DNA of 22,689 nucleotides from a virus. Location: the IMG/VR virus record IMGVR_UViG_3300048903_000252, positions 1-22,689 of that record; one strand, given 5' to 3'. The translations under genes were made by a program, and so were the position numbers. Each line of letters starts with the position of its first letter. Positions within the stretch are counted from its first letter, which is position 1. This document shows, one piece after another, positions 7,975-15,483 of this stretch. The notes under the pieces were generated by a model. That model made no database searches. It was not told the DNA's origin and saw nothing but the letters and a program-made list of their open reading frames with translations.

Positions 7975-8390
7975 GCGGTCTCGAGGTCGTCGTCCGTCCG
8001 GTCATTCTGCCGAACATCCGGCCGGCTGCGCCGCGGATGCTGGCGCCGGAGGATAATCCTGAACAAGGGATCGCCACGCTTTCCGGCGCCGGCGGCCGGC
8101 TCATCGACCTGCCTTATCAATTCCAGCGCAGCACGCAGCGCCAGCTCCCGCAGTATGAGCAGGAGCGGACATACGATGTGGACAAGGTTTACCAGAAGAA
8201 CGATGACGGCACGATCAACAAGGAGAACAGCGTCAAGGTGCAGCGAACGACGCAGAACAAATTCAGGGACCCGAGCGGCAATGTGATGCATCTGGTGTAC
8301 CAGCGTCCGAAACTAGACGACAACATCGAGACCATACAAAAAGACCTCGTCTATAACTTCAAGGACATCGTCGGGACCATCGCCCCATGA
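7971..8390 (+). CDS. small tail-tip protein, unknown role
   Basis: This 139-aa protein begins with a GTG at 7971 overlapping the upstream TGA (GTGA), with TGGAGG five bases before it. The N-terminus is Pro/Leu-rich (VVVRPVILPNIRPAAPRML). The rest is polar and charged with YQFQRSTQRQLPQYEQERTY and many Lys/Asn/Gln, and the net composition suggests an extended linker or attachment protein. It is coupled to the next fibre gene by ATGA at 8387-8390. I do not recognise a family; a hub-to-fibre adaptor is the inference from position. Confidence 0.6.
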   Translation: MSGLEVVVRPVILPNIRPAAPRMLAPEDNPEQGIATLSGAGGRLIDLPYQFQRSTQRQLPQYEQERTYDVDKVYQKNDDGTINKENSVKVQRTTQNKFRDPSGNVMHLVYQRPKLDDNIETIQKDLVYNFKDIVGTIAP

Positions 8391-9187
8391 CCATCGTCTA
8401 CGTCACCACCGGCGCGTGGGGAAGCGGCACCGGCACGCCGAACAGCGCGGCGCAGGTCGACGGCAATTTTTACGATGTCGATCAGCGCATCGTCGCATTG
8501 AATGCCGACCTCGCCGAAGGCAAGCGGATCGATCACGTCACCTATACCGACGTGAGCATGACGTTCCACTTCACCGACGGGACGTCGCAGGTCATCCCGC
8601 TGCCGGTCGCCACGATGCACTATGCCGGCGAATGGCAGAACAGCACGCCCTACACTCGATCGAGCCTGGTGACCGTCAAGGGGCTCGGCCTTTATCAGGT
8701 GCTCGAGGATCACACCACGCCGCCGCCGCCAGCGGTGTTCGATCCGACGGCCGACGATGGGAGCACGGACCACAATCCGCTCTATGGGCTCTGGGTGCCG
8801 ATCGCCGACGTCAATTACGATGCTGCGATCTTCGTGCCCGGCAGCGTCCAGCGCAGCCCCGGCGAGCTACTGTTCGCCGGCATTGCCAACCGGGCCATGC
8901 ATCTCGGCGCCGGCAACTCACACGCCTATGCCTACCTCGATGTCGGCGTGGTAACCGGCGCCAACATCATCCTCTCGATCGAGAAGAACCGCGTCGAGAT
9001 CGGCACGGTCACATTTGCGGTCGGCAGCGAGATCGACAGCGACGGCGGCCAGGCCGGGGCGTTCCATGTGGCGACCGCCACGGATTTCGCCGAGGGCGAC
9101 ATCTACGCGCTGCGGGTGACGGCCTCGAACAACGCCGCACCGTCCGGATTGTCGGTAACCCTGCCGTTCCTGCGCACGGATATCTGA
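8387..9187 (+). CDS. tail fibre / receptor-binding-region protein
   Basis: The 266-aa product opens with TTGAWGSGTGTPNSAAQVDG. Residues 54-75 form a small beta unit. At residues 80-110 (YAGEWQNSTPYTRSSLVTVK onwards, then GLYQVLEDHT) it has the W...Y..G.LV...Y pattern of small chitin-binding-like (CBM5/12-type) folds that phages use in tail fibres. A Pro-rich hinge (TTPPPPAVFDP) leads into a C-terminal beta domain. The carbohydrate-binding assignment is by pattern only. It shares TGATG with the next gene. Confidence 0.55.
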   Translation: MTIVYVTTGAWGSGTGTPNSAAQVDGNFYDVDQRIVALNADLAEGKRIDHVTYTDVSMTFHFTDGTSQVIPLPVATMHYAGEWQNSTPYTRSSLVTVKGLGLYQVLEDHTTPPPPAVFDPTADDGSTDHNPLYGLWVPIADVNYDAAIFVPGSVQRSPGELLFAGIANRAMHLGAGNSHAYAYLDVGVVTGANIILSIEKNRVEIGTVTFAVGSEIDSDGGQAGAFHVATATDFAEGDIYALRVTASNNAAPSGLSVTLPFLRTDI

Positions 9188-10191
9188 TGCCTTCGGGATT
9201 GGCTCTCGATATCCTGACCCGGGTGATCAACGTAGCCTGGGCGTCGCGTGGGGTTTTCACTTACGTATCAACGGCAACCGAAGAGTTATTTCAATTTTGG
9301 GGGGTGTTTGGCTCATCCGGTGATGGCGAATCGTGGCGTACAAATTCGCACATCAACACCAAGCGCTGTACTGGACTAAGCGATCCACCGGATCGGCATC
9401 AGGTCAGCGGAGGACCAGCGACGTACCTTGCCTGTAGCATTCGCGGGAAGAAGATCGGAGGGGCGGATGTCATCGTTGCGGGCGGCGCAATGGGATGGCC
9501 GTCGTTCGATACCCTCGGCAATCCGACCATGACGACCGCTGCGGTCGTCATGTATTCCGCAGATGGCGGAGCGTCGTGGACCGATGGGGAGATCCCGGTT
9601 GGGGCTGCCGGACTAAATCAATTCAATAAATCAGAGGTGCTGGTCGTCGGGTTCAATAAGGCGACCGGATTATTTTACGCAACTTCGGTCGATACGATGT
9701 GGGATGACATTACTTTTCTTGGGCGGAACTATCGGACCCTTTCGAGCGCAACAGGAGGCGGGTGGGTGCCGGTAGCGGAAACATTCTCACCGCCCGGGTC
9801 GATTGTCCCACCGCTGCCATATCCCGATGACACTCTCGTGTGCAGCACTATTATTACTGACGATCCGCAGCCGAAATTGAAGTTCTGTACCTCTTGCGGG
9901 GCAAATCAGATTTTGACGTTTACTGCCGGCGATGGAAAAAAGCACACGTTGGCGCTGTCGGATCTCAATGTTCTATTAATAGACGGGAATCCGGTGACGG
10001 TAGGGGCAATGAGCAGCGGTACCGCTGTTACTTGTGGGCGGGGGCTCATCATATTTGTCGGATTCAGTCTTGATGGCAATATCCAACTGCAATCATCCGA
10101 TCTCGGCGAAAGCTGGCAGCCTGTTCCTGGCTTGGCCGGGCTTGTTCCCAATGACCAGTCCGGGTTTAGCCCATGTATTACGTGCTCGTGA
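9187..10191 (+). CDS. Asp-box (BNR-repeat) protein in the fibre region
   Basis: This 334-aa protein starts at the ATG in TGATG at 9187. The frame is open far upstream, but that part is a shadow of the previous gene. Two canonical Asp-boxes (S-x-D-x-G-x-x-W) are visible, SADGGASW at residues 124-131 and SSDLGESW at 303-310, with a degenerate one, SSGDGESW, at 43-50. Asp-boxes mark beta-propellers of the sialidase/BNR type, so a glycan-binding or glycan-cleaving tail protein is plausible. I cannot see the sialidase catalytic Arg triad. Base composition drops noticeably in AT-rich stretches (9280-9300, 9610-9680), suggesting recent acquisition. Confidence 0.65.
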   Translation: MPSGLALDILTRVINVAWASRGVFTYVSTATEELFQFWGVFGSSGDGESWRTNSHINTKRCTGLSDPPDRHQVSGGPATYLACSIRGKKIGGADVIVAGGAMGWPSFDTLGNPTMTTAAVVMYSADGGASWTDGEIPVGAAGLNQFNKSEVLVVGFNKATGLFYATSVDTMWDDITFLGRNYRTLSSATGGGWVPVAETFSPPGSIVPPLPYPDDTLVCSTIITDDPQPKLKFCTSCGANQILTFTAGDGKKHTLALSDLNVLLIDGNPVTVGAMSSGTAVTCGRGLIIFVGFSLDGNIQLQSSDLGESWQPVPGLAGLVPNDQSGFSPCITCS

Positions 10192-10200
10192 GCCGCCTTG

Positions 10201-10653
10201 ATGCTCGTTTGTAACGTCAGCCAGCGAGCAAGACGGGCGGCCATCGCCGCGGACATTGCCGAGGCTGCTGCCGCATCGGATGTCGCCACGCAAGGTCATG
10301 TCGTCTTTGCCACCCTGGTCGACGATCCGGCCAACGTGCGCGATCGCGTCGACGCCTATCTCGGCGAGATCATGCTCGAGGCAGCGGCGGCGGCGAGCAC
10401 CGTCAATGCCGGGCTGACGTACGGTGCGGCAATCGTCGAGGCCGTCACGGCATTGGATACGGCGGGGGGGACCGTGCCGGGCGTGTTTGCGGCCACGCTT
10501 GCCGAGACAGCCGCAGCCGCCGACACCTCGGATTCGACCATAACCGGCGCGGTACCGACGCTGTCGATGATAGTCGGCACTTCGCCGGCCTTCGCATCCG
10601 TGCCAGTCGGCGGCAGCGGCGAAGTCGCGCCGGGCGTGTTTGTGAGCGGATAA
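10201..10653 (+). CDS. Ala-rich repeat protein of the fibre region
   Basis: The product is about 150 aa, low in aromatic residues and rich in Ala/Thr/Val. Loosely repeated units such as EAAAAASTVNAG, EAVTALDTAGG and ETAAAADTSDS resemble shaft repeats of phage fibres. The N-terminus (RRAAIAADIAEAAAASD) is helical. The start is uncertain: ATG at 10201 (or TTG at 10198) has no ribosome site, while a plausible N-terminus (MYYVLVSRLDARL) sits just upstream in another frame at 10173. Only one base separates its TAA from the next gene's ATG at 10655. The function is unknown; a structural accessory of the tail fibre is the best guess. Confidence 0.5.
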   Translation: MLVCNVSQRARRAAIAADIAEAAAASDVATQGHVVFATLVDDPANVRDRVDAYLGEIMLEAAAAASTVNAGLTYGAAIVEAVTALDTAGGTVPGVFAATLAETAAAADTSDSTITGAVPTLSMIVGTSPAFASVPVGGSGEVAPGVFVSG

Positions 10654-10654
10654 C

Positions 10655-12619
10655 ATGGCCTATACCGAAACTGCGCAATATTGCGACAGCGCCCAGTACA
10701 CGGCCGTGACCGCCTGGGCGACGGGGTCGAAGACGGTCGGGCAGATTGTCCGGCAGTCAGCGGCGCCGACGGTCGGCAACGAGCGGTGTTTTATTTGTAC
10801 GGTGGCGGGATCGGCTGGCGGCTCGGAGCCGACATGGGTGGTCACGCGTGGTGCCAAGACCACGGACAGTGCCGTCACCTGGATGGAATGCACGGGCTTG
10901 CCGGCACTCAACGGCGACAGCACCAACACGCCGGTCTGGGCGGCGAGCAAGGGTGCGATCGCACTCGGGGCGCTGATCAAGAACGTCGCGGCAACGCATT
11001 ACTTCATCTGCACCACCGCTGGCACCGGCGGCACCGGCAGCGAGCCGATCTGGAACACGACCGCGGGCGTGACGACGGCCGATGCCTCCGTGACGTGGAC
11101 CTGCCTGGGGGCGATCTCATCGTTCTCGGCGACGTGGAAGGCGCCTCATGCGCGGATGGCCAACCTCACCGGGGCCTGGCTGCTCAACAACAACATGAAT
11201 GCCTTTGTCGGCGACGACCACGCGGAAACATACACAAGCAACAGCGCCAACGTTAACTTCACGACCAACGCCGGCCCCCCCGGGAACACCTCGGTCCTGT
11301 GTGTTGATCATACTGCGGCGGTTCCGCCCGGATCGGGCAATCTGAAAACGACCGCGTTGTTGACAATGAGCGGGAGCAATGCGCTCACCGTCGCTGCCGG
11401 CGCCGGATACACCACTTACTTTTACGGGATTGGGTTCAGCGTCAGCACCAGCAACACGCCGACGTTCGGCGCGGGGGCCACCGGAACTCGCAACCGCTTC
11501 GAGCAGTGCCTGTTCTCGACGACGAGTGGCGGCGCTCCGATATCCATCGGAGCCACCAACACGCAAAACGAATTTCAGGATTGCACTTTTCATTTTGCCA
11601 GTACGTCGACCGCCATTTTGCTGGAAAGGGGCAGGATCAACTTCCGGAATATGGCGCTGAGCGGAACGCTTGGGGGAGGCACGACTCCGTTGTTCATTGC
11701 GGGGTCCCCCAGCAACACCATCGCGTCGATCGAGGGCAGCGATCTCAGCACCTACGCCAGCACTCCTGGCCTGGTCGGCAGCGCCGTTCCGCCGAGCGGG
11801 ATTATCACGTTTAAGGATTGTGCCCTGCCGTCCGGTCTTCCGATTTACTACCGCGGCTCGGCCGGCGATGTTCAGATGACGGAAGGGCTCACCATCGACT
11901 TGATCCGTTGCGATAGCGGCAGCGCGGCCTATCGCAACGAACGGCACAACACCAACGCAACGCAGACGACGTCGACTGTCGTGGTGCGTACGGGCGGCGC
12001 CGCCGATGGTACGACAGCGATCTCGCATCAGATCGTCACCACCGCGAACGCGACCAATGCCGCCAAACTATTCGACGCAATTCCGTTGGCGAAGTGGAAC
12101 AGCGTCACGGGCAGCAACAGGAACGTGACGGTGTACGGCATTGTCAACGACAGCCGGGTGCCAAAGAACGACGAGGTCTGGATCGATGTCGAGTATCTTG
12201 GTTCATCCTCGACCCCGTTGGGTTCCTATTGTCGCGGCGGCAAAAGCAACGTTCTGGCATCCGGTTCGTCGTTGACGGCCGACAGCACCTCGGCGTGGGA
12301 TACGGCGGCGACGGTGCGAGCCAACTCGCATGCATACGTACTCGGCGACACCGTCAAGGTGGCCAGTAATCCCGGTCGCATCTTCTTCTGCACCACCGCT
12401 GGCACCAGCGCTGGCAGCGAGCCAAGTGGCTATGCAACGGCAGTCGACGGTGGGTCGGTAACCGACAGTGGTGCGGTGTTTCGCGCGGGATGCCGGTTTT
12501 CGCAGACACTAACGTTGTCTTCGCCGCAGCCGCAGTTGGCCGGCTATCTCTACGCCTACCCGAGATTCGGCCGAGCATCGTTCACCTATTTCCTCGATCC
12601 CCTCGTTTATCTGTCTTAG
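10655..12619 (+). CDS. large tail spike/fibre protein with triplicated module
   Basis: This 654-aa protein is rich in Ser/Thr/Gly/Asn. Residues 15-81 and 82-152 are two copies of a module of about 65 residues with the core F-I-C-T-x-A-G-x-x-G-S-E-P-x-W and a later T-x-D-x-x-V-T-W. A third copy lies at 554-612 (FFCTTAGT.SAGSEP). Between them, residues about 160-540 have the short repetitive beta-strand texture (NRFEQCLFSTTSGGAP, NEFQDCTFHF) of a right-handed beta-helix, typical of phage tailspikes that recognise or cut surface polysaccharide. No catalytic residues could be identified. A short hydrophobic beta end (YFLDPLVYLS) closes the protein. Confidence 0.7.
   Translation: MAYTETAQYCDSAQYTAVTAWATGSKTVGQIVRQSAAPTVGNERCFICTVAGSAGGSEPTWVVTRGAKTTDSAVTWMECTGLPALNGDSTNTPVWAASKGAIALGALIKNVAATHYFICTTAGTGGTGSEPIWNTTAGVTTADASVTWTCLGAISSFSATWKAPHARMANLTGAWLLNNNMNAFVGDDHAETYTSNSANVNFTTNAGPPGNTSVLCVDHTAAVPPGSGNLKTTALLTMSGSNALTVAAGAGYTTYFYGIGFSVSTSNTPTFGAGATGTRNRFEQCLFSTTSGGAPISIGATNTQNEFQDCTFHFASTSTAILLERGRINFRNMALSGTLGGGTTPLFIAGSPSNTIASIEGSDLSTYASTPGLVGSAVPPSGIITFKDCALPSGLPIYYRGSAGDVQMTEGLTIDLIRCDSGSAAYRNERHNTNATQTTSTVVVRTGGAADGTTAISHQIVTTANATNAAKLFDAIPLAKWNSVTGSNRNVTVYGIVNDSRVPKNDEVWIDVEYLGSSSTPLGSYCRGGKSNVLASGSSLTADSTSAWDTAATVRANSHAYVLGDTVKVASNPGRIFFCTTAGTSAGSEPSGYATAVDGGSVTDSGAVFRAGCRFSQTLTLSSPQPQLAGYLYAYPRFGRASFTYFLDPLVYLS
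10697..11110 (+). repeat. two tandem copies of the FICT-AG-GSEP-W module (protein-level repeat)
   Basis: These bases encode residues 15-152 of the spike protein. The two tandem units share aligned Cys, GSEP, Trp and D-x-x-VTW positions but are diverged in DNA. Paired Cys and Trp residues suggest a small independently folding binding module. Confidence 0.65.
12314..12490 (+). repeat. third, C-terminal copy of the spike module
   Basis: These bases encode residues 554-612 (YVLGDTVKV, FFCTTAGT, GSEP, VTDSGAVF). Twenty bases at 12387-12406 are identical to 11007-11026 in the second copy, which is stronger than expected given the otherwise diverged flanks and suggests gene conversion or recent duplication between the ends of the gene. 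Confidence 0.6.
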
Positions 12620-12637
12620 CCAAATCGGAGAGAGATC

Positions 12638-13222
12638 ATGACCGAAGAACGCGCGCAGGCGCGCGAATGCAGTGACGCATCCGTCATCCGCGGCAGCGGT
12701 CAGGTCGAGCACGCCGAGGCACATGGACGCTATGAGATCGAGTGCATCGGCGTGGACGGCGAGGTGAAATGGCGCGAGGTCATCGACAACGTCGTGCAGA
12801 CGGTCGGCAAGAACCTGGCACTCGATACGTTTCTCGCCGGTTCGGCCTACACGGTGACCGGGCCCTACATGGGGTTGATCTCGTCGACGTCCTACACCGG
12901 TACGGCCGCGGGCGACACCATGGCCTCGCACTCGGGATGGCTCGAGGCCGGCGGGGCCAACGCGCCGGCGTATAGCGGCAACCGCAAGACCGCCGTGTGG
13001 TCGGTGGCCTCGGCTGGATCGAAAGCTCTTTCGGCGGCGCTCTCCTTCGCCATGACGTCGACCGGCACCGTCAAGGGCGCATTCATCGCCTACGGCTCGG
13101 GCGCTTCCGCAACCAAGGACGATACCGGCGGCACGCTGTGGTCGGCGGGCACGTTCTCGACCGGCGATAAGGCGGTCGTCAACGGTGACACATTGAATGT
13201 CACGTACTCAACTTCGCTATGA
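12638..13222 (+). CDS. tail fibre-like structural protein
   Basis: The 194-aa product has a charged N-terminal part (residues 1-60, GRYEIECIGVDGEVKWREVI). A beta-rich, Gly/Ser/Ala-rich domain follows (LAGSAYTVTGPYMGLISSTS, later STGTVKGAFIAYGSGASATK). This architecture is common in accessory fibre or tail-tip proteins of prophages encoded just before the lysis genes. A good ribosome site (GGAGAGAG) precedes the ATG at 12638. It is separated from the spike gene by 18 bases. The role is inferred from context. Confidence 0.6.
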   Translation: MTEERAQARECSDASVIRGSGQVEHAEAHGRYEIECIGVDGEVKWREVIDNVVQTVGKNLALDTFLAGSAYTVTGPYMGLISSTSYTGTAAGDTMASHSGWLEAGGANAPAYSGNRKTAVWSVASAGSKALSAALSFAMTSTGTVKGAFIAYGSGASATKDDTGGTLWSAGTFSTGDKAVVNGDTLNVTYSTSL

Positions 13223-13239
13223 ACTCCTAGAGAGGCGCC

Positions 13240-14028
13240 ATGACCCAGATTTACCCGCTGGTAGTCGATCTCTCGCACTGGGACCCCGCCACGGATTACG
13301 CGGCAGTCCGAGCTGACGGCATTGTCGGCGTGATCTACAAAGCCACCGAGGGCGTCAGCTATACCGATCCCACCTACGTGCAACAGCAGCAGGCGGCCAA
13401 GAAGGCCGGCTTATGCTGGGGCAGCTATCACTTCGCCGACGGCTCCAGCGTCAGCAAGCAGATCGACAACTACATGCGGTTTGCCTGCCCGGACCCGGAT
13501 GAATTGTTTTGCTTGGACTGGGAGGACAATCCGGGCGGCGACGGCAAGATGAGCTTATCGAACGTCAAGACCTGGATCACCGAGGTTGAAAACGCGCTGC
13601 GGCGCCCAGGCGAATGCGTCCTGTACGGCGGCAACACCATCAAGGAAGCACTTGACGACAGCGTCGACCACTTCCTCGCCGCGCGCCGTCTCTGGCTCTG
13701 CCAGTACGGATCGACTCCGACGTGGCCGCCGACGTGGGAGACCTATTGGCTCTGGCAGTACACCGACGGCGTCTACGGGCCGTCGCCGCACGCGATCGAC
13801 GGCATCGGGCCGTGCGATATCAACAGCTATGACATAGGCTCGGCCGAGCAACTGATTGCCGAGTGGGCGAGCGGCAAGGCGCAGCAGCCAAAGCCGCCAG
13901 ATCCGGACCAGGAGGTTGCCAATGTGGTGATCTTCGCACCGGACAACGTGCGCGTCATTGTCCGGCAAGGCCGTCAGGGGCAGATCGAGCGTGCGCGGCT
14001 CGAGCGGTTCACGCGCGAGGCAAGGTGA
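13240..14028 (+). CDS. GH25 muramidase (endolysin)
   Basis: This 262-aa phage lysozyme of glycoside hydrolase family 25 cleaves the beta-1,4 bond between MurNAc and GlcNAc. Visible family marks are the N-terminal strand VVDLSHWD with Asp10, the catalytic DxE pair in CLDWEDN (Asp93, Glu95), the W-L-W-Q-Y-T strand at 170-175 and the closing D-I-N-S-Y at 193-197. Residues after about 205 form a Pro-rich linker and a basic tail (GRQGQIERARLERFTREAR) outside the catalytic barrel, possibly a wall or membrane contact. No signal peptide is present, so export depends on the holin. AGAGG lies about 5 bases before the ATG. Confidence 0.9.
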   Translation: MTQIYPLVVDLSHWDPATDYAAVRADGIVGVIYKATEGVSYTDPTYVQQQQAAKKAGLCWGSYHFADGSSVSKQIDNYMRFACPDPDELFCLDWEDNPGGDGKMSLSNVKTWITEVENALRRPGECVLYGGNTIKEALDDSVDHFLAARRLWLCQYGSTPTWPPTWETYWLWQYTDGVYGPSPHAIDGIGPCDINSYDIGSAEQLIAEWASGKAQQPKPPDPDQEVANVVIFAPDNVRVIVRQGRQGQIERARLERFTREAR

Positions 14029-14312
14029 GGCCCGTGCGCGCCGTCGTCATACTCGCATGGAGCCTGCTCATGACGTCGGCGGCGCGGGAAGCGCCGGTAG
14101 CACCACCGTCGAAGTATGACGCTCACATCCTGCAGATCGATCGAGAAGCGATCGAGGCCGCGTATCGGGAGCAAGTGGTGCACCTGTTCGCAGTCTGGAT
14201 GAAGGACAGCGCCGGGCAACCTGGTCGAGCTGCCACCGGAACGCGCCAGGCGCGCGCCGCCTACATCGCCGCCATGACTGAGATCGAAAAGCGGGAAAGG
14301 ACCATCCCATGA
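14025..14312 (+). CDS. small secreted protein of the lysis cassette (spanin-like position)
   Basis: This is a 95-aa product if started at the GTG at 14025, which overlaps the endolysin stop (GTGA) with GAGG four bases before it. The N-terminus (RAVVILAWSLLMTSAAREAP) is a signal peptide or signal anchor without a lipobox Cys. The remainder is a charged helix (IDREAIEAAYREQVVHLFAV, then a basic end). Size, export signal and position between endolysin and holin genes suggest an envelope-spanning lysis protein such as an i-spanin, but no partner lipoprotein is evident. A second GTG at 14034 is an alternative start. Confidence 0.5.
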   Translation: MRPVRAVVILAWSLLMTSAAREAPVAPPSKYDAHILQIDREAIEAAYREQVVHLFAVWMKDSAGQPGRAATGTRQARAAYIAAMTEIEKRERTIP

Positions 14313-14560
14313 CCCTCGCCACCATCCTCCTCGGCATTATCAACATCGCCATCGTCGTCGCGATCCTCGTGCTCATCGGCGCGATCGCCGCCTGGCTCAT
14401 GTCGTGGCTCGGCTACCCGATCCCGGCGAACATCCAGAAGATCTTCATGGCGATCGTCGCGCTGATCGCGCTCTACATGTTGGTGGCGTTGTTGCTGGGG
14501 ATGCCGAGCATCCACTTGCTTCATGCCGGCTTGTTACTTCCGGGCGGACGCATTACCTGA
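14309..14560 (+). CDS. holin candidate (small membrane protein)
   Basis: The 83-aa product has two strong hydrophobic segments at about residues 3-33 (ATILLGIINIAIVVAILVLI onwards) and 46-64 (FMAIVALIALYMLVALLLG). They are separated by a short loop with Pro and a Lys. Location at the end of the lysis cassette, directly after the endolysin and secreted protein genes, fits a class II-type holin that releases the GH25 enzyme. It starts at an ATG overlapping the previous stop (ATGA), with AAAGGA about seven bases upstream. The assignment is by topology and synteny. Confidence 0.7.
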   Translation: MTLATILLGIINIAIVVAILVLIGAIAAWLMSWLGYPIPANIQKIFMAIVALIALYMLVALLLGMPSIHLLHAGLLLPGGRIT

Positions 14561-14562
14561 CA

Positions 14563-14582
14563 ATTGTCCAACCTCGGACAAT
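14563..14582. other. 7-bp inverted repeat after the holin gene
   Basis: ATTGTCC at 14563-14569 pairs perfectly with GGACAAT at 14576-14582 across a 6-base loop. It lies two bases after the holin stop and just before the terminator hairpin. It may be a second weak hairpin of the terminator region or a protein-binding palindrome. Confidence 0.4.
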
Positions 14583-14596
14583 CCCCCGACTTGTTC

Positions 14597-14622
14597 AGCC
14601 CCGGTTCGCCGGGGCTTTTTTT
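14597..14622 (+). terminator. rho-independent terminator of the structural/lysis operon
   Basis: A perfect 8-bp stem, AGCCCCGG and CCGGGGCT, closes a TTCG (UUCG) tetraloop and runs into a tract of seven T. This is a textbook intrinsic terminator for transcription from the left. On the other strand no U tract follows, so it should not stop the convergent minus-strand operon. Confidence 0.92.
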
Positions 14623-14630
14623 GTTGCGCG

Positions 14631-14810
14631 TCATAACGGCAACTCCGAGCGGGCCCGGTAGTCTTCGGCGATGGCTTCCATGATGGCGATCTCCCGGTCC
14701 GCTTGTTCCTGCGTCATGCGCCGATCGGCGACCCGGCGCGGATAGACGCGCTTGCGCCACTTGACCTCGCGCTCGGCCGCGGCGCGCTTGTCGTCGTCGG
14801 TGAACGTCAT
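14631..14810 (-). CDS. small charged hypothetical protein
   Basis: This 59-aa, highly charged helical protein (KRAAAEREVKWRKRVYPRRV, then RRMTQEQADREIAIMEAIAE) is the last gene of the minus-strand repressor operon. The look is that of small proteins common in Rhizobiales phages and plasmids, and no function is known to me. I take the ATG at 14810; the open frame continues to 14915, but that extension overlaps the preceding gene and is Ser/Arg-rich. No strong ribosome site is seen, so coupling from the upstream gene four bases away is likely. Confidence 0.6.
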   Translation of the reverse strand: MTFTDDDKRAAAEREVKWRKRVYPRRVADRRMTQEQADREIAIMEAIAEDYRARSELPL

Positions 14811-14814
14811 GCCG

Positions 14815-15084
14815 TTAGCAGTCGTTGATTTGTAGCTGGTCGAAACCACCATCGATCCTGACCTTCTCAAAGTTCGGCATGTAATGCTCGCACACCGGAT
14901 TGAGCGCGACGCCAACGATCAGTTCATGGCCGCAGCCCTTGCACTCCCAGAGATCCCCGATCCATAGCTTGTACGGCCGCCATTCGTCTGGAGCGTCGGC
15001 GTAGCCCGGCATCCCCTCGGTGAAGCGGTAGCCGTTCTTTTTCGGGCGATAGAAGCGCCGGCATTTGACGCAGATCGGTTTCAT
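14815..15084 (-). CDS. small zinc-ribbon-like protein
   Basis: The 89-aa product has Cys pairs C5-x2-C8 (CVKC) and C48-x2-C51 (CKGC followed by GH), the spacing of a zinc ribbon. Aromatic and basic residues lie between them (FYRPKKNGYRF), and a roughly 38-residue tail ends in Cys. The ATG at 15084 overlaps the upstream stop (ATGA). An alternative ATG at 15099 has GAAGGA directly adjoining it. Possible roles are DNA/RNA binding or protein contact in host takeover or lysogeny. No family is identified. Confidence 0.65.
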   Translation of the reverse strand: MKPICVKCRRFYRPKKNGYRFTEGMPGYADAPDEWRPYKLWIGDLWECKGCGHELIVGVALNPVCEHYMPNFEKVRIDGGFDQLQINDC

Positions 15085-15275
15085 TTGAAGCGAATCCATT
15101 CCTTCACGCAGGCGTCGCACAATTGAACGCAAGCGCCCGCCTCGTTCCAAAACTTCAGCGGTATGTCGTCTTCACCGATGTGCGCGAAGCAAGCCGAGCA
15201 GAACGGCGCGATAACGGAGTCTGGCCGACTCCATGTGAGCTTTCCGGGATCGCGCTTCCATACCATCGTCGGCAT
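15081..15275 (-). CDS. small double-CxxC zinc-finger-like protein
   Basis: This 64-aa protein carries C26-x2-C29 and C53-x2-C56, plus C49. It is compact and aromatic (KFWNEAGACVQLCDACVKEW), resembling a treble-clef or zinc-knuckle fold. It is translationally coupled to the following gene. The ATG at 15275 is preceded by a GGGG about nine bases upstream. A later ATG (15266) is possible. It has no recognised family; its position among small proteins behind the repressor suggests an accessory early or lysogeny function. Confidence 0.65.
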   Translation of the reverse strand: MPTMVWKRDPGKLTWSRPDSVIAPFCSACFAHIGEDDIPLKFWNEAGACVQLCDACVKEWIRFK

Positions 15276-15281
15276 TATTTT

Positions 15282-15458
15282 CTACCCCCTTCGGATCACG
15301 CCGAGCTCGGCCAGCCAAGTGATCAACATGTCGAGCACGACAGGTTCGAGGTAGACCTCGTGATCGCCATGCTCGCGCGGCGCTCGCAACTTAACTTGAA
15401 AGCCATCCCATGAGGCATAGAGACCGTCGCCGAGATACGTTTCGCGTGGCTCGGTCAT
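15282..15458 (-). CDS. small conserved phage protein (MTEPRETYLGDGLYAS type)
   Basis: The 58-aa product runs from MTEPRETYLGDGLYASWDGF to an end of YLEPVVLDMLITWLAELG. I chose the ATG at 15458 because GAGGAGG stands seven bases upstream of it; the open frame further upstream codes an Arg/Ser-rich leader with no ribosome site. Proteins of this type recur in alphaproteobacterial phages and plasmids as I recall them, always without a function. The fold is probably a small beta sheet with a C-terminal helix. Confidence 0.75.
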   Translation of the reverse strand: MTEPRETYLGDGLYASWDGFQVKLRAPREHGDHEVYLEPVVLDMLITWLAELGVIRRG

Positions 15459-15483
15459 GCGTTGCCTCCTCGCTCGCTTTGCA

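Noticed and set aside
8416-9186. upstream extension of the Asp-box gene frame
   Set aside because: The translation is an Arg/His-rich shadow of the 8387-9187 fibre gene; normal protein texture begins at the ATG at 9187.
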